A DNA stretch of 64,000 nt from Amoebidium appalachense (taxonomy: Eukaryota; Ichthyosporea). Below the pieces are notes generated by a model. That model was not told the DNA's origin, did no database searches, and saw only the letters and a program-made list of their open reading frames with translations. The DNA lies in the NCBI GenBank assembly GCA_963693365.1, contig CAVNZM010000006.1, positions 2,232,001 through 2,296,000 of the forward strand, read 5' to 3'. The translations under genes and the position numbers were made by a program. Position 1 is the stretch's first letter. Each line of letters begins with the position of its first letter. This document shows, piece after piece, positions 1 through 12,474 of this stretch.

Positions 1-632
1 GTCTAATATCCAGCTGTGTTTGAAGGAACTCATTCACACTACCCCACCCAAATTACTTCCCAACCACTCAGTCCCCCCCCCCCCCCCCCCCCCCTCTCCC
101 CCCCCTCCCTCCCTCCTCCCGGCCCCTCCCACCCTTCCCCTCCCCCCCCCCCCCCCCCCCCCCCCCCAACCTCGGCGAGCCTTCTCAGGTGCACCTCCTT
201 AAGGTTACCCAAGCCCCCACTCTTCCTGTGATATGGTTGGTAGAATAGGCTTTCTGTGGCTGGTAGGTACCCACCCAAAGGACGGCGGTATGGAATAAAA
301 CTGCCTGGGGTATTTCTTAGATTCCTAGGGTTAGACTAGTACATAGGTACATAGTGTCACCGTAAAAGTAATAGTAACCGGTAATAGTCATTCGGTTCTG
401 TCTGTTTATTTGCAGACTTATAGCCACATGAATATAAAATCGGTGAATTGCACAGTCAGTTAGCGTGTTTGGTGCCGCATTGGCGTTAATCATCTACGGG
501 TACAGGATCTTAGGAATCACACTGGTAAACGGTCTGGCTCCCATCATACAAAAGGTTAAGCAACAGGGTGTTGGATTCGCCTGCCTGGCACGGTGAGTCC
601 ATGCTATTGCCACTATTCATGCATTACTATTA
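1..632. other. Intergenic, poly-C tracts
   Basis: C-rich homopolymer stretches lie at about 72-168. The rest is ordinary sequence with no convincing exon or RNA gene. The stretch lies downstream of the minus-strand gene whose stop codon is at 633-635. Confidence 0.5.
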
Positions 633-1454
633 TTATGCCGTTGGTGCTAGCGGTTTGCTGTCTGCCGATACTACAACCGTGTCGCAGCCAAAGTCATCGT
701 GGAACCCATCACACTCGTGTTCATCTTCGCTCTCCTCCTCCATGCGCCCGAGCATGGACTCGGATCTTGAGAACGCAAAACGGTTGTCTGGTGTCAACTG
801 TGGGGGTTAAACGTGTTATTCAACTAAATGTGATAGTGGTATGCTAAACTGCGGTTTGACCTGCAGATGAGCTCATGCATCGGATTCTAATGTAGCTGCT
901 CCAGATAGAATGCTAGGTGGTCCGTGCACTGGGACCCAGCAGCACACCAAACAAATCACCGATGAATGAGTCCTCATTAGGTCCCCCCCTTCCCCCCCCA
1001 CCACCCCCTCATCCCGTCCCACCTACCTCCCAACCCCACAATATGTGCAACACACTAGACAAACCAAGTGCAGGAGGCTCTAGGCCACCATCCTGCCCAC
1101 CCACGTACTGTGTGTGCCTGCTTTTCCCCCGTCGGCCGTGCACGCCTGCAACCCAACCGTGCACTGGCTGTAGACGGCAAGAACACCAACAACCTAGCAC
1201 ATTCACAATGCGTACCTTTGCCTTGTGCATGCCCATGTTCTTCTTGCGCTGCTGCTTCTGGCAGTGTCTGCAGAAGTGCTTCAGCTCAACCTCCTGCTCC
1301 TTGGCCCGTGGCGGCGTGCCCGGCCCCTTCTCGTTGGGGTCCCGCCCGTGCCACGAGTGCTTAATGTTCTGCACGCGCAATGCCATGGCCTCGACGTGTT
1401 TGTGCAGGTGCCTGCCTATAAGATATGTCTCTTTTCTTCTCTCAAAAGTGGTTG
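633..1454 (-). CDS. 3' exons of an unrecognised protein (partial)
   Basis: Two exons are supported on the minus strand. The last exon spans 797-633. It follows a CCCCCACAG acceptor, has 55 codons and ends in TAA. It encodes an acidic tail containing MEEESEDEHECDGFHDDFGC. The exon before it ends at 1216 with an AAG|GTACGC donor in phase 0, which matches the next exon. It encodes a basic segment with HLHKHVEAM, then HSWHGRDPNEKGPG, then a CxxC...H pattern (FCRHCQKQQRKKNMGMH) that could be a small zinc-binding site. Its upstream edge is uncertain: possible acceptors are near 1411-1416 and 1455. Upstream exons, expected between about 1460 and 2900, were not found with confidence. I do not recognise the family. 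The acidic, His/Cys-containing tail suggests a cytosolic or regulatory region, but this is only an impression. Confidence 0.5.
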
Positions 1455-3149
1455 CTGGTTTTGTTTAGAGATACTGGGTATCATGTACGTAAAAGGAGCA
1501 GACACGGTGTGCTAATGACCTTGGGAAACTGGCCACCGTGGTGGGCGTGCACCTACATTTGTATGATTGGTACACATAGATAACAGGGAGCGCGGCAAAA
1601 GTAGCCTCTTGATGCTAGGCAAGACACGGTTCAAGGTAAGCGATGGCGAAATGCTTCAACTGATTAAACTTTGTCTCATAAATGATAGTATTTATTATAC
1701 TATAGCTTTTATGCACAGCTTATGATTATTCCTATATTTAATAGGTTATGTAAATCGTGTTTTGTCACCGTCATTTAGCCCGGAGAGAGGGTCCACATCC
1801 CTCGTTCAAAATCTGCACTACCTCAGTTCCGATTGAAGATCGCTGAATTTGCTGCGTGATATAGATACCATCAGCCATTCTGGAATTTTGTTGCTTTAAT
1901 CATGATAATGACATGATTCATTATACGTAGCTGTATTTGCCAGGTTACTGTAATGTCATTCACAATAGTAGTCTTCGCAGTAATTCATTCACAATCAATG
2001 CAACATTAAATAATTTTTTTTCCTTTTTAACTCTTTTCTAAAATCTATGTGCATGTAGGCGTCTGCTATCGTGTAGCACCGACGAAAATGATGATCATAC
2101 CCTCGCATGTTGTCGTGCCGCGGCAGGAGGCCAGTGCCCTAAAGCACCAATCACATGCATGGCAATAATGGATGCTTTCGCCGGGGCATGCATGAACCCA
2201 ATATTGGCTGAGAGGAAATCGCGCGATTGGATTGGCTTGTTGCGCACCCTGGTGTCCAAGTTTTGGATCCTTGTGAAACATGATCATGATCATGTTCCTG
2301 AACTGTGCATATCGATATCCTTGTTATACGAGCTATTCCAGTAATATAACTGATGTTGAAGAAATCGCTAGGCCTTCCAACGTGCTTAATTCTCAGTTCG
2401 CGTGTGTATGATCTGCCGGTCGGTTCCGCATGGGGCTCGCATCCCCCGGACCATATGCATGAGCAGGCCATATGCATGACTGATGATCTGCTCATGATGC
2501 CTGTGTGTTTTAATGAACACGCACACAGTGGGTGGTTTTCAGTTATAAGCTAATGATTTCGTGTGTTATATGTGCTTATGTATACACATGCACATTCACT
2601 TATAGTTGTGCATGCATATGTAGGTACATGTATGTTTAAATTTTTTTGACCTCATAAGCGTGCGGCGCCTGCATTCTTGCACTTGCGCTCACATGGACGA
2701 TGTTCACGGCACAGTATGCCCACATGGATGTCGACGTCAATGAGATGGCCAGGCAGTGAATCTTGGCGTGTGTATGTGTGTCGGGTAGGGGGATAGAGTT
2801 GGGGGGGAGGGGAAGCGTTGGACCAGCCTGCAGTTCCGCACTCAGCCGAGCCGACCAGAGTCTGCAGCCGAGAGCTGCAGCCAAGTGGGTAGGGTGAAAA
2901 TATAGCCAATCACCAGTCACTTTCGCACATTTACTATATTAGGTAGTGATTTGGGTACCGTCTGGTCCAATCGGCGACCTTTCAGCGAAACCTCGGGAGG
3001 CTGGGTTAGCAACAAGCGCTGCAAAATCTAGACCCAGGGCGGGGCTCTGAGGAACGGTCAGTGTTTCACAGTGGCCCAGTGGCGGTGGCCTGTGTTGGAA
3101 CTTCCGCTTGAACCGCCAGCCGTGTGCGCCCAAGGCCAGTGCAAGCAAG
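1455..3149. other. Intergenic or upstream region with CCAAT boxes
   Basis: The first part, to about 2060, is AT-rich. Several CCAAT/ATTGG boxes occur at 2145-2235, 2903 and 2968, and a perfect 20-bp palindrome lies at 2277-2296. The boxes at 2903 and 2968 sit upstream of the dehydrogenase gene and may belong to its promoter. A Cys-rich minus-strand frame at about 2652-2760 (GILCREHRPCERKCKN) could be an exon of the gene to the left, but no clean splice sites frame it. Confidence 0.4.
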
Positions 3150-4208
3150 ATGGGCCTTGCAGGACGCACGTGCCTGGTGACGGGCGGGAGCGGGTTTGTG
3201 GGCCGCCGCTTGGTGGAGCTGCTAACGGCGCAGGGGGCAGGCCATGTGCGGTCGTTTGACCTGCGCGTACCTGCAGTCAGGCAGGCGGGCGTGGAGTACG
3301 TGCAGGGCGACCTGCGCAACAGGGACCACGTGCTGGCCGCCTGCAGGGGCGTGCATTCGGTGTGGCACGTGGGCGCCGCGGTGCTGCACCAGGCGCGGCC
3401 CATGTACCGTGCGGTCAACTACGAGGGCACCCTGCACGTGCTGGCCGCCTGCCGCGCACAGGGCGTCAGCAGGCTGGTCTATACCGCCACCGTGGGCTCA
3501 CGCGCCGTGCGTGCACAGCCCCTCGATAATGCCGCCGAGGACACGCCGTTTGCTGGGCCGGGGCGCTACCTGGACACATACTGCGAGTCCAAGGCGCTGG
3601 CCGAGCAGGCCGTGCGCAGTGCCTGCTGCAGCCAGCTGCGCACCGTGGCCGTGGCCCCGCACGTGCTCTACGGCCCACGTGACCCCCTGTTCTGGCCCCA
3701 GACCCTGTGGGCCGCACAGCAGGGCAAGCTGAGGAGGATAGGCACGCACGACGTGGTCATGTCCTTTGTGCACGTCGACAACTTCTGCCATGCGCTACTG
3801 TGTGCACACGAGGCACTTCAGCCGGGCTCACGGGCACTGGGTGGCTACTACTCTGTGCGTGACCTGGACGGCAATAGAAGCTACTGGCAGGTCATGGATC
3901 AGGCCGTCAGGGGCATGGGACTGCCCTCCTTCCTTGACAAGAGGCCAGCGCCCGTGGGGCTGGTGTTTGGACTGGCAAGGGCAGCAGACAGACTGGCGGC
4001 TGTGACGGGCAGGGACAGACCCTATGCCATCTCTGAGAGTGTGCTGGAACTTTCTGTTACATCACGCACCTTCAGCTGCAGTGCTGCACAGAGGGACTTG
4101 GGGTATAATCCCCCCTTGAAATTTGAGGAGGGATGGGAGCAGACGATAGAGTGGTTTAGGGAGAACCAGGAGTGGTGGATGGAGAGGGGCAAGGCCATGT
4201 TGGGGTGA
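3150..4208 (+). CDS. 3-beta-HSD / sterol-dehydrogenase-like SDR
   Basis: An intronless 352-residue extended short-chain dehydrogenase/reductase. The glycine-rich dinucleotide site TGGSGFVG lies at residues 11-18. An acidic D37 (SFDLR) at the end of the second beta strand suggests NAD preference. The catalytic pair is Y144-x3-K148 (YCESK). The C-terminal half has the FVHVDNFCHA and EEGWEQTIEWF features of the 3-beta-hydroxysteroid dehydrogenase / sterol-4-alpha-carboxylate 3-dehydrogenase group. Such enzymes oxidise a 3-beta-hydroxyl on sterols, usually at the ER. The substrate here is inferred from the family only. ATG 3150 is preferred because it has A at -3 and G at +4 and immediately precedes the Rossmann strand; the frame is open upstream but has no ATG. 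A polyadenylation signal AATAAA lies at 4614-4619. The very GC-rich codon use contrasts with the flanks. Confidence 0.85.
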   Translation: MGLAGRTCLVTGGSGFVGRRLVELLTAQGAGHVRSFDLRVPAVRQAGVEYVQGDLRNRDHVLAACRGVHSVWHVGAAVLHQARPMYRAVNYEGTLHVLAACRAQGVSRLVYTATVGSRAVRAQPLDNAAEDTPFAGPGRYLDTYCESKALAEQAVRSACCSQLRTVAVAPHVLYGPRDPLFWPQTLWAAQQGKLRRIGTHDVVMSFVHVDNFCHALLCAHEALQPGSRALGGYYSVRDLDGNRSYWQVMDQAVRGMGLPSFLDKRPAPVGLVFGLARAADRLAAVTGRDRPYAISESVLELSVTSRTFSCSAAQRDLGYNPPLKFEEGWEQTIEWFRENQEWWMERGKAMLG

Positions 4209-4769
4209 AATGGAGTGTGTGGTAATGGGGAGTTAGTTGCGTGTAGACATAAACATCTTTTGAGATGTGCTATAGAACCATTTTGGGAAGTTGTTTCCGA
4301 AAAGTGCTGTACCGGCCAGGTGGTAGATAGAAGGGAAAGCATCACAAGTACTCGGACAGTAACAGCTGTCGGATGAATATGAAAGCTGCTGCTAAGTAGT
4401 GAAGTCAGAAGGGGCACTCTGCGGACGATTGCGGAGAAGTAAGCCCATTCCTGGTGGATCCATGTTGAGGGACATCATATTACAAATATACTAAGTGCAA
4501 GCCTCAGGGATGGGGGTGCTATGCTGCACAACTTATAGCCCATACTGGTCAAGTAACACTGAGGGTTGCCGTGGTGCCACGTGTGTGAGCGAGGCCAACC
4601 AAGATGGTATATAAATAAATTGAACAAAACCCACCATGTTACTCTGAAAGTTGCACGTGTGTCCCCTGCTGCATCATAGTCTTCTGGCCACTGACCATAG
4701 CAGGGAGATAGAAAATTATAGAAGACTTGTGTTACTACCCCCCCATGACCTACTCATGTTCAAGTGAAA

Positions 4770-4976
4770 CAGTATCTGAGTTGGGTTTCGTTAACGAGGG
4801 GAATAGGTCGAAACTCGGGTACTGTGGATGACGTGGGCCCCCCCTGAGGATGGGCTCTGCTTATTATGCATACTCTTTATGTATGGCTTGCATTCTGCAT
4901 CGTGTTATCCGTTTGTTCTTGTGTACTTCGTACTTTTTGACGCATTCAAACCCCCCCCCCCCCCCCCCCCCCCCCC
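4770..4976 (+). repeat. Poly(C)-tailed dispersed repeat, copy A (diverged, with 5' hairpin)
   Basis: Reads from a hairpin (arms 4770-4782 and 4812-4824) through GAGGATGGGCTCTGCTTAT to GCATTCAAACC and a C run at 4951-4976. It is the most diverged of the longer copies, but it shares the hairpin, the GGTCGAAACTC block and the 3' junction with the copy at 8373-8581. Confidence 0.65.
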
Positions 4977-5428
4977 AGCCCACACAAAACCGGCCTACCG
5001 ATAATTCAGACACACAGACTGTAGCAACAGTGCAACCCACCCACATATACACGCAGCCAACACATTGCACCATATGGGATACACCACAGCACTACCACCC
5101 TAAACCCCGCACAACCACCACCCCATCTTAGACCCCCCCAGCGGTGCTGTAAATTTCAACCTAAGACCCCACGTAAACCTAAATCATGTTTAAAACCAAG
5201 CCCCATTACTGCAGATATTCGTGTTTGTCAAGAGTACGATCGTTCTGCCATGTCTTTTTGACGGGCACAGTCCGTAAATTCAAAGTAGATATACAGCAGG
5301 TCTCCTTGGACCATGCCCTTCCAAAGCACAGGCCGGCTGTGCTGCATAGGGACAGATCAAACCGGTGGTGACTGACTGCGTGTTAAATTACATCCAAATC
5401 ATATCCCTTCTTCAGTACCCCCCCCTTT

Positions 5429-5465
<37 letters not shown>

Positions 5466-5934
5466 GGGTGGGGGGGGGAGGGGGGGGGGGGGGGGGGGGG
5501 GGGCATGTCAGGTAGTACTTTGCAGGCATGGGTGTAGGTATATTATTTGAGGCGGGGATGGGGGGGGGGGGGAGGGGGGGGGGGGGGGAGGGGGGGGCTG
5601 CTCTCTGAATAGATATGCCGACCACCCCCCGAACCGGGTTCAACCATTTTTCTGTGTGTGTGTGTGTTGCCGGTACACGCTGGGTAAGATTCCGTGAGTG
5701 GTGGTGGTGGTGTGTCCCACTAGTACTGTGTATGTGTGTCTGTGTATGCCACTGTGTGCTAAGGGCGGAAGGAGGGGGAGGGGGGGCTGGGGGGGGGGGG
5801 ACTTTTTTCGGGGAAGAGTGGGGGAGAGGGGGGGGGGGGGGGGGGGGGGGGGAGGGGGAGGAGGGGCCGCGGGGGGAGGGACTTTTTCTTTTTTTTTTTT
5901 TTTTTTTTTTTCTTGAATGGGGGGGGGGGGGGAA

Positions 5935-5967
<33 letters not shown>

Positions 5968-6056
5968 GGGGAGTGGATGAGGGGAATGTCAAAGCCTAGA
6001 GGGCCTCTGAAGAGCCATTTTGTGTGGGTTGTGTTTGGTTTGGTTTGGGGAGCAAA

Positions 6057-6087
<31 letters not shown>

Positions 6088-6534
6088 CTGGTTCGACGGA
6101 GGTTTGTAACAAACAATTTTAGTCTCTCCGATTTGTCATCACTTGGAATTCCAGGGCCACATCACCAACCTATGAGCCACCCCTCAAGGCCATGCATGCA
6201 TACGTATACAGCCACATGTAGGGGCCGGCCATGGGTGGGGCTGGGCGGGACAGGCTGGCTGTGGTTCTGGGGGATTATTCTATCATGGGGTGCGGGTCTG
6301 CTTTGATTGGTGCTCATGTGCACCCATATGGGTGGCCTGTGTGTATGCTCATTGGCTGCCCGGTGCAGGTGCTAGTGGGTGCATGGAGTGCATTCTGTGT
6401 GTGGGCATGCATGTATGTCAGACTCTGCGCACACGTGTACACTAGCCTAAGGGGGGTGGGCTGCAGCATGGCCGAGTGCACCAATTATATTAGTGTGCAT
6501 TCCGTGAACTACACAATGCCTGCGCGATGATTTT

Positions 6535-6661
6535 CCACCAATAGGTGCAAAGCTAGGTCTTTGCAGTCATATGATTGGTGGGGCCAATGTCCAAGGTATG
6601 AACTGTTTGAGTGACTGCCAACCAATCATATCGCAAAGACCTGCCTTGCTCCCATTGGGGC
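6535..6661. repeat. Imperfect inverted repeat with CCAAT boxes
   Basis: Arms of about 45 bp at 6535-6582 and 6618-6661 are near-complementary, sharing AGGTCTTTGC and ATATGATTGGT. They are separated by a loop of about 36 bp. Each arm carries CCAAT/ATTGG boxes at both ends. It could be a short foldback element or a symmetric regulatory site. No flanking duplication was recognised. Confidence 0.6.
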
Positions 6662-7261
6662 ACAATATCAGTGCAAGCATTGTAGGGAATCCCCTTAAGG
6701 GATGCATTATGTGGGCATTTATTGACAGTGTGTTAGTCAGAGGGTTCTACGGGGTGAGTTGATGGGTGATGGTGAGGAAGGGCCCACTGAGGGAGGGAGG
6801 GGGGAAGGCACTGGGGGGGGGGGGGGGGGGGGGGGATGGGGAGGGGTGTTGAAATCCACGCATATCATGTGTATGATCATGGCGTGTGTATGCACCGTGT
6901 ACTCGACTTAGCGGATGTGCAGTGACGTCATAGTGGAGATTCAGGAATAGACTGTAGATTCGGGAATAGATATTGGCCAATAGGAGAGCAAAGGTTAGGG
7001 GGATTGCCCTATATGAGTAGCCATTAGGATTCAATCTTGTGAGATGTAACGAGTATATAAACCTGCCCTCGGTGGCCGGCAATAAACAGTCTTCCAGATC
7101 AAGTTTTGTATGACAAGGGGGGGAGGGGAGGGGGGAGGGTAGGGGGGAAGGAGGGGCAACCTGTGAGGTAATTATACTCCGTACGAAGCTGGGACTCAAA
7201 CCTGACACGGTATTGTGGGTAAACGATAGGCGGGAAGAAGTGAAAAAGGGGGATATGTGTC

Positions 7262-7262
<1 letters not shown>

Positions 7263-7301
<39 letters not shown>
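7263..7301. repeat. (GT)n microsatellite
   Basis: An uninterrupted GT dinucleotide tract of about 40 bases, between G-rich stretches. Confidence 0.9.
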
Positions 7302-7304
<3 letters not shown>

Positions 7305-7688
7305 GATGTAGAGGGGGGGGGGGGGGGGAAGGGGGCAAACCAAGATACCTAAATCGGAATGCCTCCGAGTAGTGATTCGAGTGAGTTATTTTATTTACAG
7401 GTAGTTTACATGCAGTATTCGAGGGAATGGTTTTTATCTACAGGTAAAATACATGTGCAGGGCTGCAAGTTCCTCATGTGTTACAGTACAAAGAATTGCT
7501 CTACATATACATATACACTAGTGCCTTCCATTCCATCCACTATGTACATTATCTACATTACTAGTACTGATGCTATTTCAAAGCACAATAACACGAATCA
7601 GATTGATTCCACCACGCCATCCTCCCGGCCCCGTAACCGTTGTTGCTCACTCCTCCTTTCCCCCCTTCCTCTCCGTAGTCCTCCCCCC

Positions 7689-7733
<45 letters not shown>

Positions 7734-8063
7734 CCCACACAAAACAAAAAAAAAAAAAAAAACATACGTGTACAAACACACTATCAGGTCATCGTTCCCA
7801 CGGAGCAGTATACAGTAATCCCTCACACGCAGTAATCAAACCTGTAATCACAGAGACCCCTTGCACCATTCACAATGCACCCCACCCAGCCGTGCACGGT
7901 GGTGTTCACCACTAGGCCATTTGCATGGCACCCCACCACGATGCTCTAATCTACACTGCCAGATAGCAGCCAAGAATCCTTTGGCTTAGCCCCAACACAG
8001 CTACTTGCTACTCGACCAGAACCTTATTGGGCCAGACACCATTCACGGGCCGGGCCTATCGGG

Positions 8064-10208
8064 TCACGGGCTGGCCCTTAGCAGGCTGCGCAGGGCAGCC
8101 ACCTCACTCTCCTTCCTCCTCAGCTGTGCCTCCAGATCAAGAATGCGAGACTCATAGCTGCTGATAACATCGGGGGGGATGGCTGGGGTCTGTGGGTGTG
8201 TGTGTTAGCGGTGGTATGGGAGGGGATGGGTGGGTCAGTGGGTGCGTGGGTGCGTGGGGGTGGGGTGGGTGGGTGGGGGGGGGGGGGGGGGGGGGGGAGG
8301 GGGGGAGGGGGGACGAAGGGTGGTGGGGGGAGGGGATGGAGGGGAAAGGGGGAAGGAGGGGGGGGGGGGGGGTTTGAATGCGGAACACAGTACGAAGTAC
8401 GCATACACGATGAGAAGCATGGTGCAGGACACATGCAAAGGCAAACATTCAAGTATGCAGCATCAGCCATGCGCACAGTATGCGTCATAAGCAGAGCCCA
8501 TCCTCAGGGAGGGCCCAAGTCATCAATTGCGTCTGAGTTTCGACCCCTTAGCCCGCGTATATACGACGCTCCAACTCAGACAGCAGCATCAACTGAACTT
8601 GGGTGGGTCAACCCGTCTTGATCAAAGACGAGCAGGGTTGCTTATGCAAGCAAGGTGAGCAAAACGGTGAAGATGTATGTGCAAACTAATGCAGTGCAGC
8701 GACAAACGCGTATGTGCTTACAGATGCACGACACAGAGCAACCATGCCCGGTTGCATGGAAGTAAAGATGTCTCCACACAGTGGGGGGGGGGGGGGGGAT
8801 GGGCGGTGTAGCTTTTGAGTAGCGCATTGGGCTTACCGGGGGAAGGGGGGGGAGGGGGGAAGGGGGATGGGGGTGACGAAAAGGATGAGAGGTGGACAGC
8901 AAGGGCACACGAGGGGTTGAGTAGATAGGGTGTTTGGTGACTAAGAATGTGTGTGCCTGTGTGTGTGGTTGGGGGCAGAGAGGGGGGTGGGGGGGGGGGG
9001 GGGGAGGGGGGGGGGGGAGAGACAGAGAGAGGGATAAAGAGAGAGAGAGAGGGAGGGAGAGAAGAGAGAGGAGGTGGCACCTTGCAAGGGAGTATCATAG
9101 GTTGTGGAAAGAGTAAGCATGAAAAGGGGAGAGGGTGGGGGGTGGGGTGTGGGGTTAGAATGGGTACCAGATTACGGGTCAAACATTCACGACGGACGAC
9201 ACAATGAAGGGGCAAAGGGGGGGGGGGGGGGGGGAGGGGGAGGGGGGTTCTAAGGGAAAAAGGCGGAGGGGAGAGGGGGGGGGAGTGTTCTGACCTCGGC
9301 CTGTTCTGGTGTTTGCTGGGGCTGGACCGGAGGGCTGGGGGGCTGAGTGGCATCCGTAGGCCTGGCGGGAGAGGGGGGGGGGGGGGGGTGGGGGGTGGAG
9401 GTGAGTGGCTGGGGGCACCCGTGTGCCTGCCACGCATGCAGCAAACAGGCATGCAGCAAACAGACATGCAGCAAACAGACATGCAGCAAACAGACATGCA
9501 CACAAAACCATTAAACACATGCACCCTCATTATTTGCATATGCATGTGCAAATGCTCCTCCTTCCCCTCTGTGGCTGGGAGTGCCCTTCGTGCCCCTTAG
9601 CTGTCTAAGTCTAAGCAGTCTCCCAAACGACCAGCCATGCAAGGTCAGAGGGAGGTGTGTGTTACCGTGTACCTACGAAGAACACATTCACGACGCAGGA
9701 TCTGCAGATTTGCAATGCGCACACAAAGACAGGTGGGGGGGAGGGGGGAGGGGGGGGGGGGGGGGGGAACCAGTCGGACAAGTGGCTAAATAGGTATGTG
9801 TGCACATGATGTTGGCTGGGGTAGACGGACATAGGGATGTGACTGGGGAGAGGGGGAGATGTTGCATCAAACCAAACGATGGACAAAGACACAAAGTGGA
9901 GAATACAAAAGTAAGAACAGGGAGTGTGGTGTCAGCAATGTCAAACACTAGGGTGAGACTAAAGTCATACAATTGCAAAAGTTTGAGGCTGGAAGGGAGG
10001 GGGAAGGACCGGGGGGGGGGGGGGGGGGGGGGAGGGGTTAGAATATATCAGAGTACGAAATACACAGTCACGACGGACTACACACAAACAGCATGTAACA
10101 TGAAGTAGAGCCCAAGGAGGGGGTTGAAAGGGGGGGAGGGGGGGAGAAGGAAAAGACGTTAAATGGGAGGAGCATGGAAACAAGGTGTGCTTGTGCATGC
10201 GAGCATGT

Positions 10209-10265
<57 letters not shown>

Positions 10266-12443
10266 CGCGCGCGCGTGTGTGTATGGGGTTTTATTGCACA
10301 TACATGCGCAGCTGGCGCAGGGATGTGTCCAGTGAACGCAGTCTCGTGTCCCAAGTCTTGAGCGCACACAGCAGCTGGGGGGTGGTGGGTGTTAGCACCA
10401 AAAGCACCGTGTGATAATAGAGCATTATGGGCCACTAACAGAGAGAGACCTTACAAACAGGGCACATGTGGGCTATGTTGTTAATGTCAGTCTGTAGGCA
10501 ATGTCCAGTAGGCCCACCCATTTCCCCTCATGCCCTGCCCCCGCCTGGCGCACGCTAGCAATGGCTACCCATTAACTCAGTTTATGCACTTGAGTCGGGG
10601 ACAATGCACGAGAGTGGGGGAGGGACGGGACAGATAAGTCAAGGCTATGTTATGTGAGGCTCCCCGGGGGGGGGGGGGGGGGGGGGGTTTGAATGCGGAA
10701 CACGGTACAAAGTACGCATACACGACGAGAAGCATGGTGCAGGACACATGCAAAGGCAAACATTCAAGTATGCAACATCAGCCATGTGCACAGTATGCGT
10801 CATAAGCAGAGCCCATCCTCAGGGAGGACCCAAGTCATCAATTGCGGGGGGAGGGGGGGAGGGGGAAGGAGGCTAGGGGTGTGTGTATGCATCGGGCTGT
10901 TTAAGCTCAGGGTGTGTGTGCATGGTGTAATTAAGGCTAAGGGTGTGCATGGTGTATTTTAGGCTTAGGGTGTGTGTGCATGGTGTTTTAAGTCTCAGGG
11001 TGTGTGAACCACTTACCGCCTCGGGACTCCTCTTCTCCTTGCCCCACAGTCTAGTCTCCGTGTCATCCTCTGTGGCCAGGGCAAACACCTGCCAGCAGGG
11101 TTACAGGGTCAGACACAGACACAGGCACATGTGTGTGCTGGGTGCATGTGACTGTGCACTTGCTGCTATGCTGGTCCCAGCACATGCAGCGTACTGACTA
11201 GCCCCGTGTTCCTCTTGGATAGGTCAGATCAAGCCATGGCTTCAGGTGCACTCAAACCCGGAGAGCAGAGGGCAGGATGGGGGTGGGGTTGGGTGGGGGT
11301 GGGGGTCGGGTGGGGGGGGGGGGACGGACGGGTCGATGTTGGGCTGAGGGGGCGGGGAGGGGAGGGGGGAGGGAGGGCGGGGGCGCCAAAAGGTGGGGGC
11401 GGGGGAGGGGAGGGAGGGAGGGTGGAATGTGTTGCACATTGCATGTAGTACAATTGCACCTTAACTGGGGACGTGGCAGAATAGAATGTCATGCAGTGAG
11501 ATGGGGAGGGAAGGGTGTGGGGGTTGGCGGGGGGGGGGGGGGGGGGGGGGGGAGGGTGGGTTAAATGCCAAACGAATATTTCGGCGACTGGCGAACGATA
11601 ACAAGAAAGTCCGTTTTGTCTGTGCCAGGCTGAGCATGCGGGCATTGTGGTGGTGTGGTGAGGATGGGCAAGGGGGGGAGGGATGGACAACGACAAAGCA
11701 CCACATAACACCCTCGAACATTTCTCCCCTCTTCCCGATGTATCTACACCTTATAACACCCTTGATCCCTGTGGCTTGTACATTTCTAATCTTTTCTAAT
11801 TTTTATTTTCTAACTTTAAGACGCACCTGGTCCTGGATGGTGAAGAGACTGTCCCTCACAAACCCCTGCAGGCGTTGCATGTATGCATCGTCACCAGCCA
11901 CATTGCCATCCTTGATTAGCTGTGGTAGCAGGTCCTGTGTGTGTGTGTGTGTTTGTATGCGGGCATGATGAACACATGTGTTTGTGTTTCACGTTTGTGT
12001 GTGTGTGGGGGGGGGGAGGGGGGCTTGCAGGAGGCCAATTTACTGTGTGTTTGTGTGTGTCCTTAATTAATGTGTGCATGCGTGTATGTGCTCGTTGACA
12101 CGGGCCGGTGTGTGTGTGTGTGTGCCATGTTCACGTGCCCGGGCATCTCAGTCCCACTAACGGGCCCCACTAGCTCCATCACCAAGGTGCACCCACGTGC
12201 TTGTGTCTGGCCTGAATGCATATGGGCCTATTCAGGGCATGCATGAGGCAGCCAGCCATGCATGCGAGCAGGCAGAATGCAGGCCAGCAGGTGGCTGCTG
12301 TGCTGTGGGGGACACACATGCACCAATGCCCGTACCCTTTGCGCTCTGCATTAAGTATCAGGGTGCTTGCTGCCATGTGGCACGGCCGGGTTGATTCGGG
12401 GGGAGGGGGGGGAGAGAGCGTGTGTGTGTGTGTGCGTGTGTGT

Positions 12444-12474
<31 letters not shown>

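Larger units (their letters stand above)
4209..8063. other. Intergenic: homopolymer-rich, no gene recognised
   Basis: Contains a repeat copy (4770-4976), very long G tracts (5430-5600, 5770-5985, 6057-6087, 6810-6835), a (GT)n tract (about 7263-7301), a C tract followed by an A tract (7681-7762), and an inverted repeat with CCAAT boxes (6535-6661). A TATATAA at about 7051 is followed by AATAAA at about 7081, without an associated reading frame. Long proline or glycine frames here are translations of the homopolymers. Confidence 0.6.

Noticed and set aside
3108-3149. Upstream extension of the 3-beta-HSD frame
   Set aside because: It begins with TTG and has no ATG. ATG 3150 has a better context and sits directly before the Rossmann fold.
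5383-6306. Long glycine- or proline-rich reading frames on both strands
   Set aside because: They are direct translations of poly-G/poly-C runs, have no ATG-to-stop logic across strands, and recur wherever a homopolymer occurs.
8531-8581. Hammerhead ribozyme in the repeat's 5' hairpin (suggested by CGAAAC)
   Set aside because: The CUGAUGA core is missing on both strands and the stems do not match the hammerhead layout.
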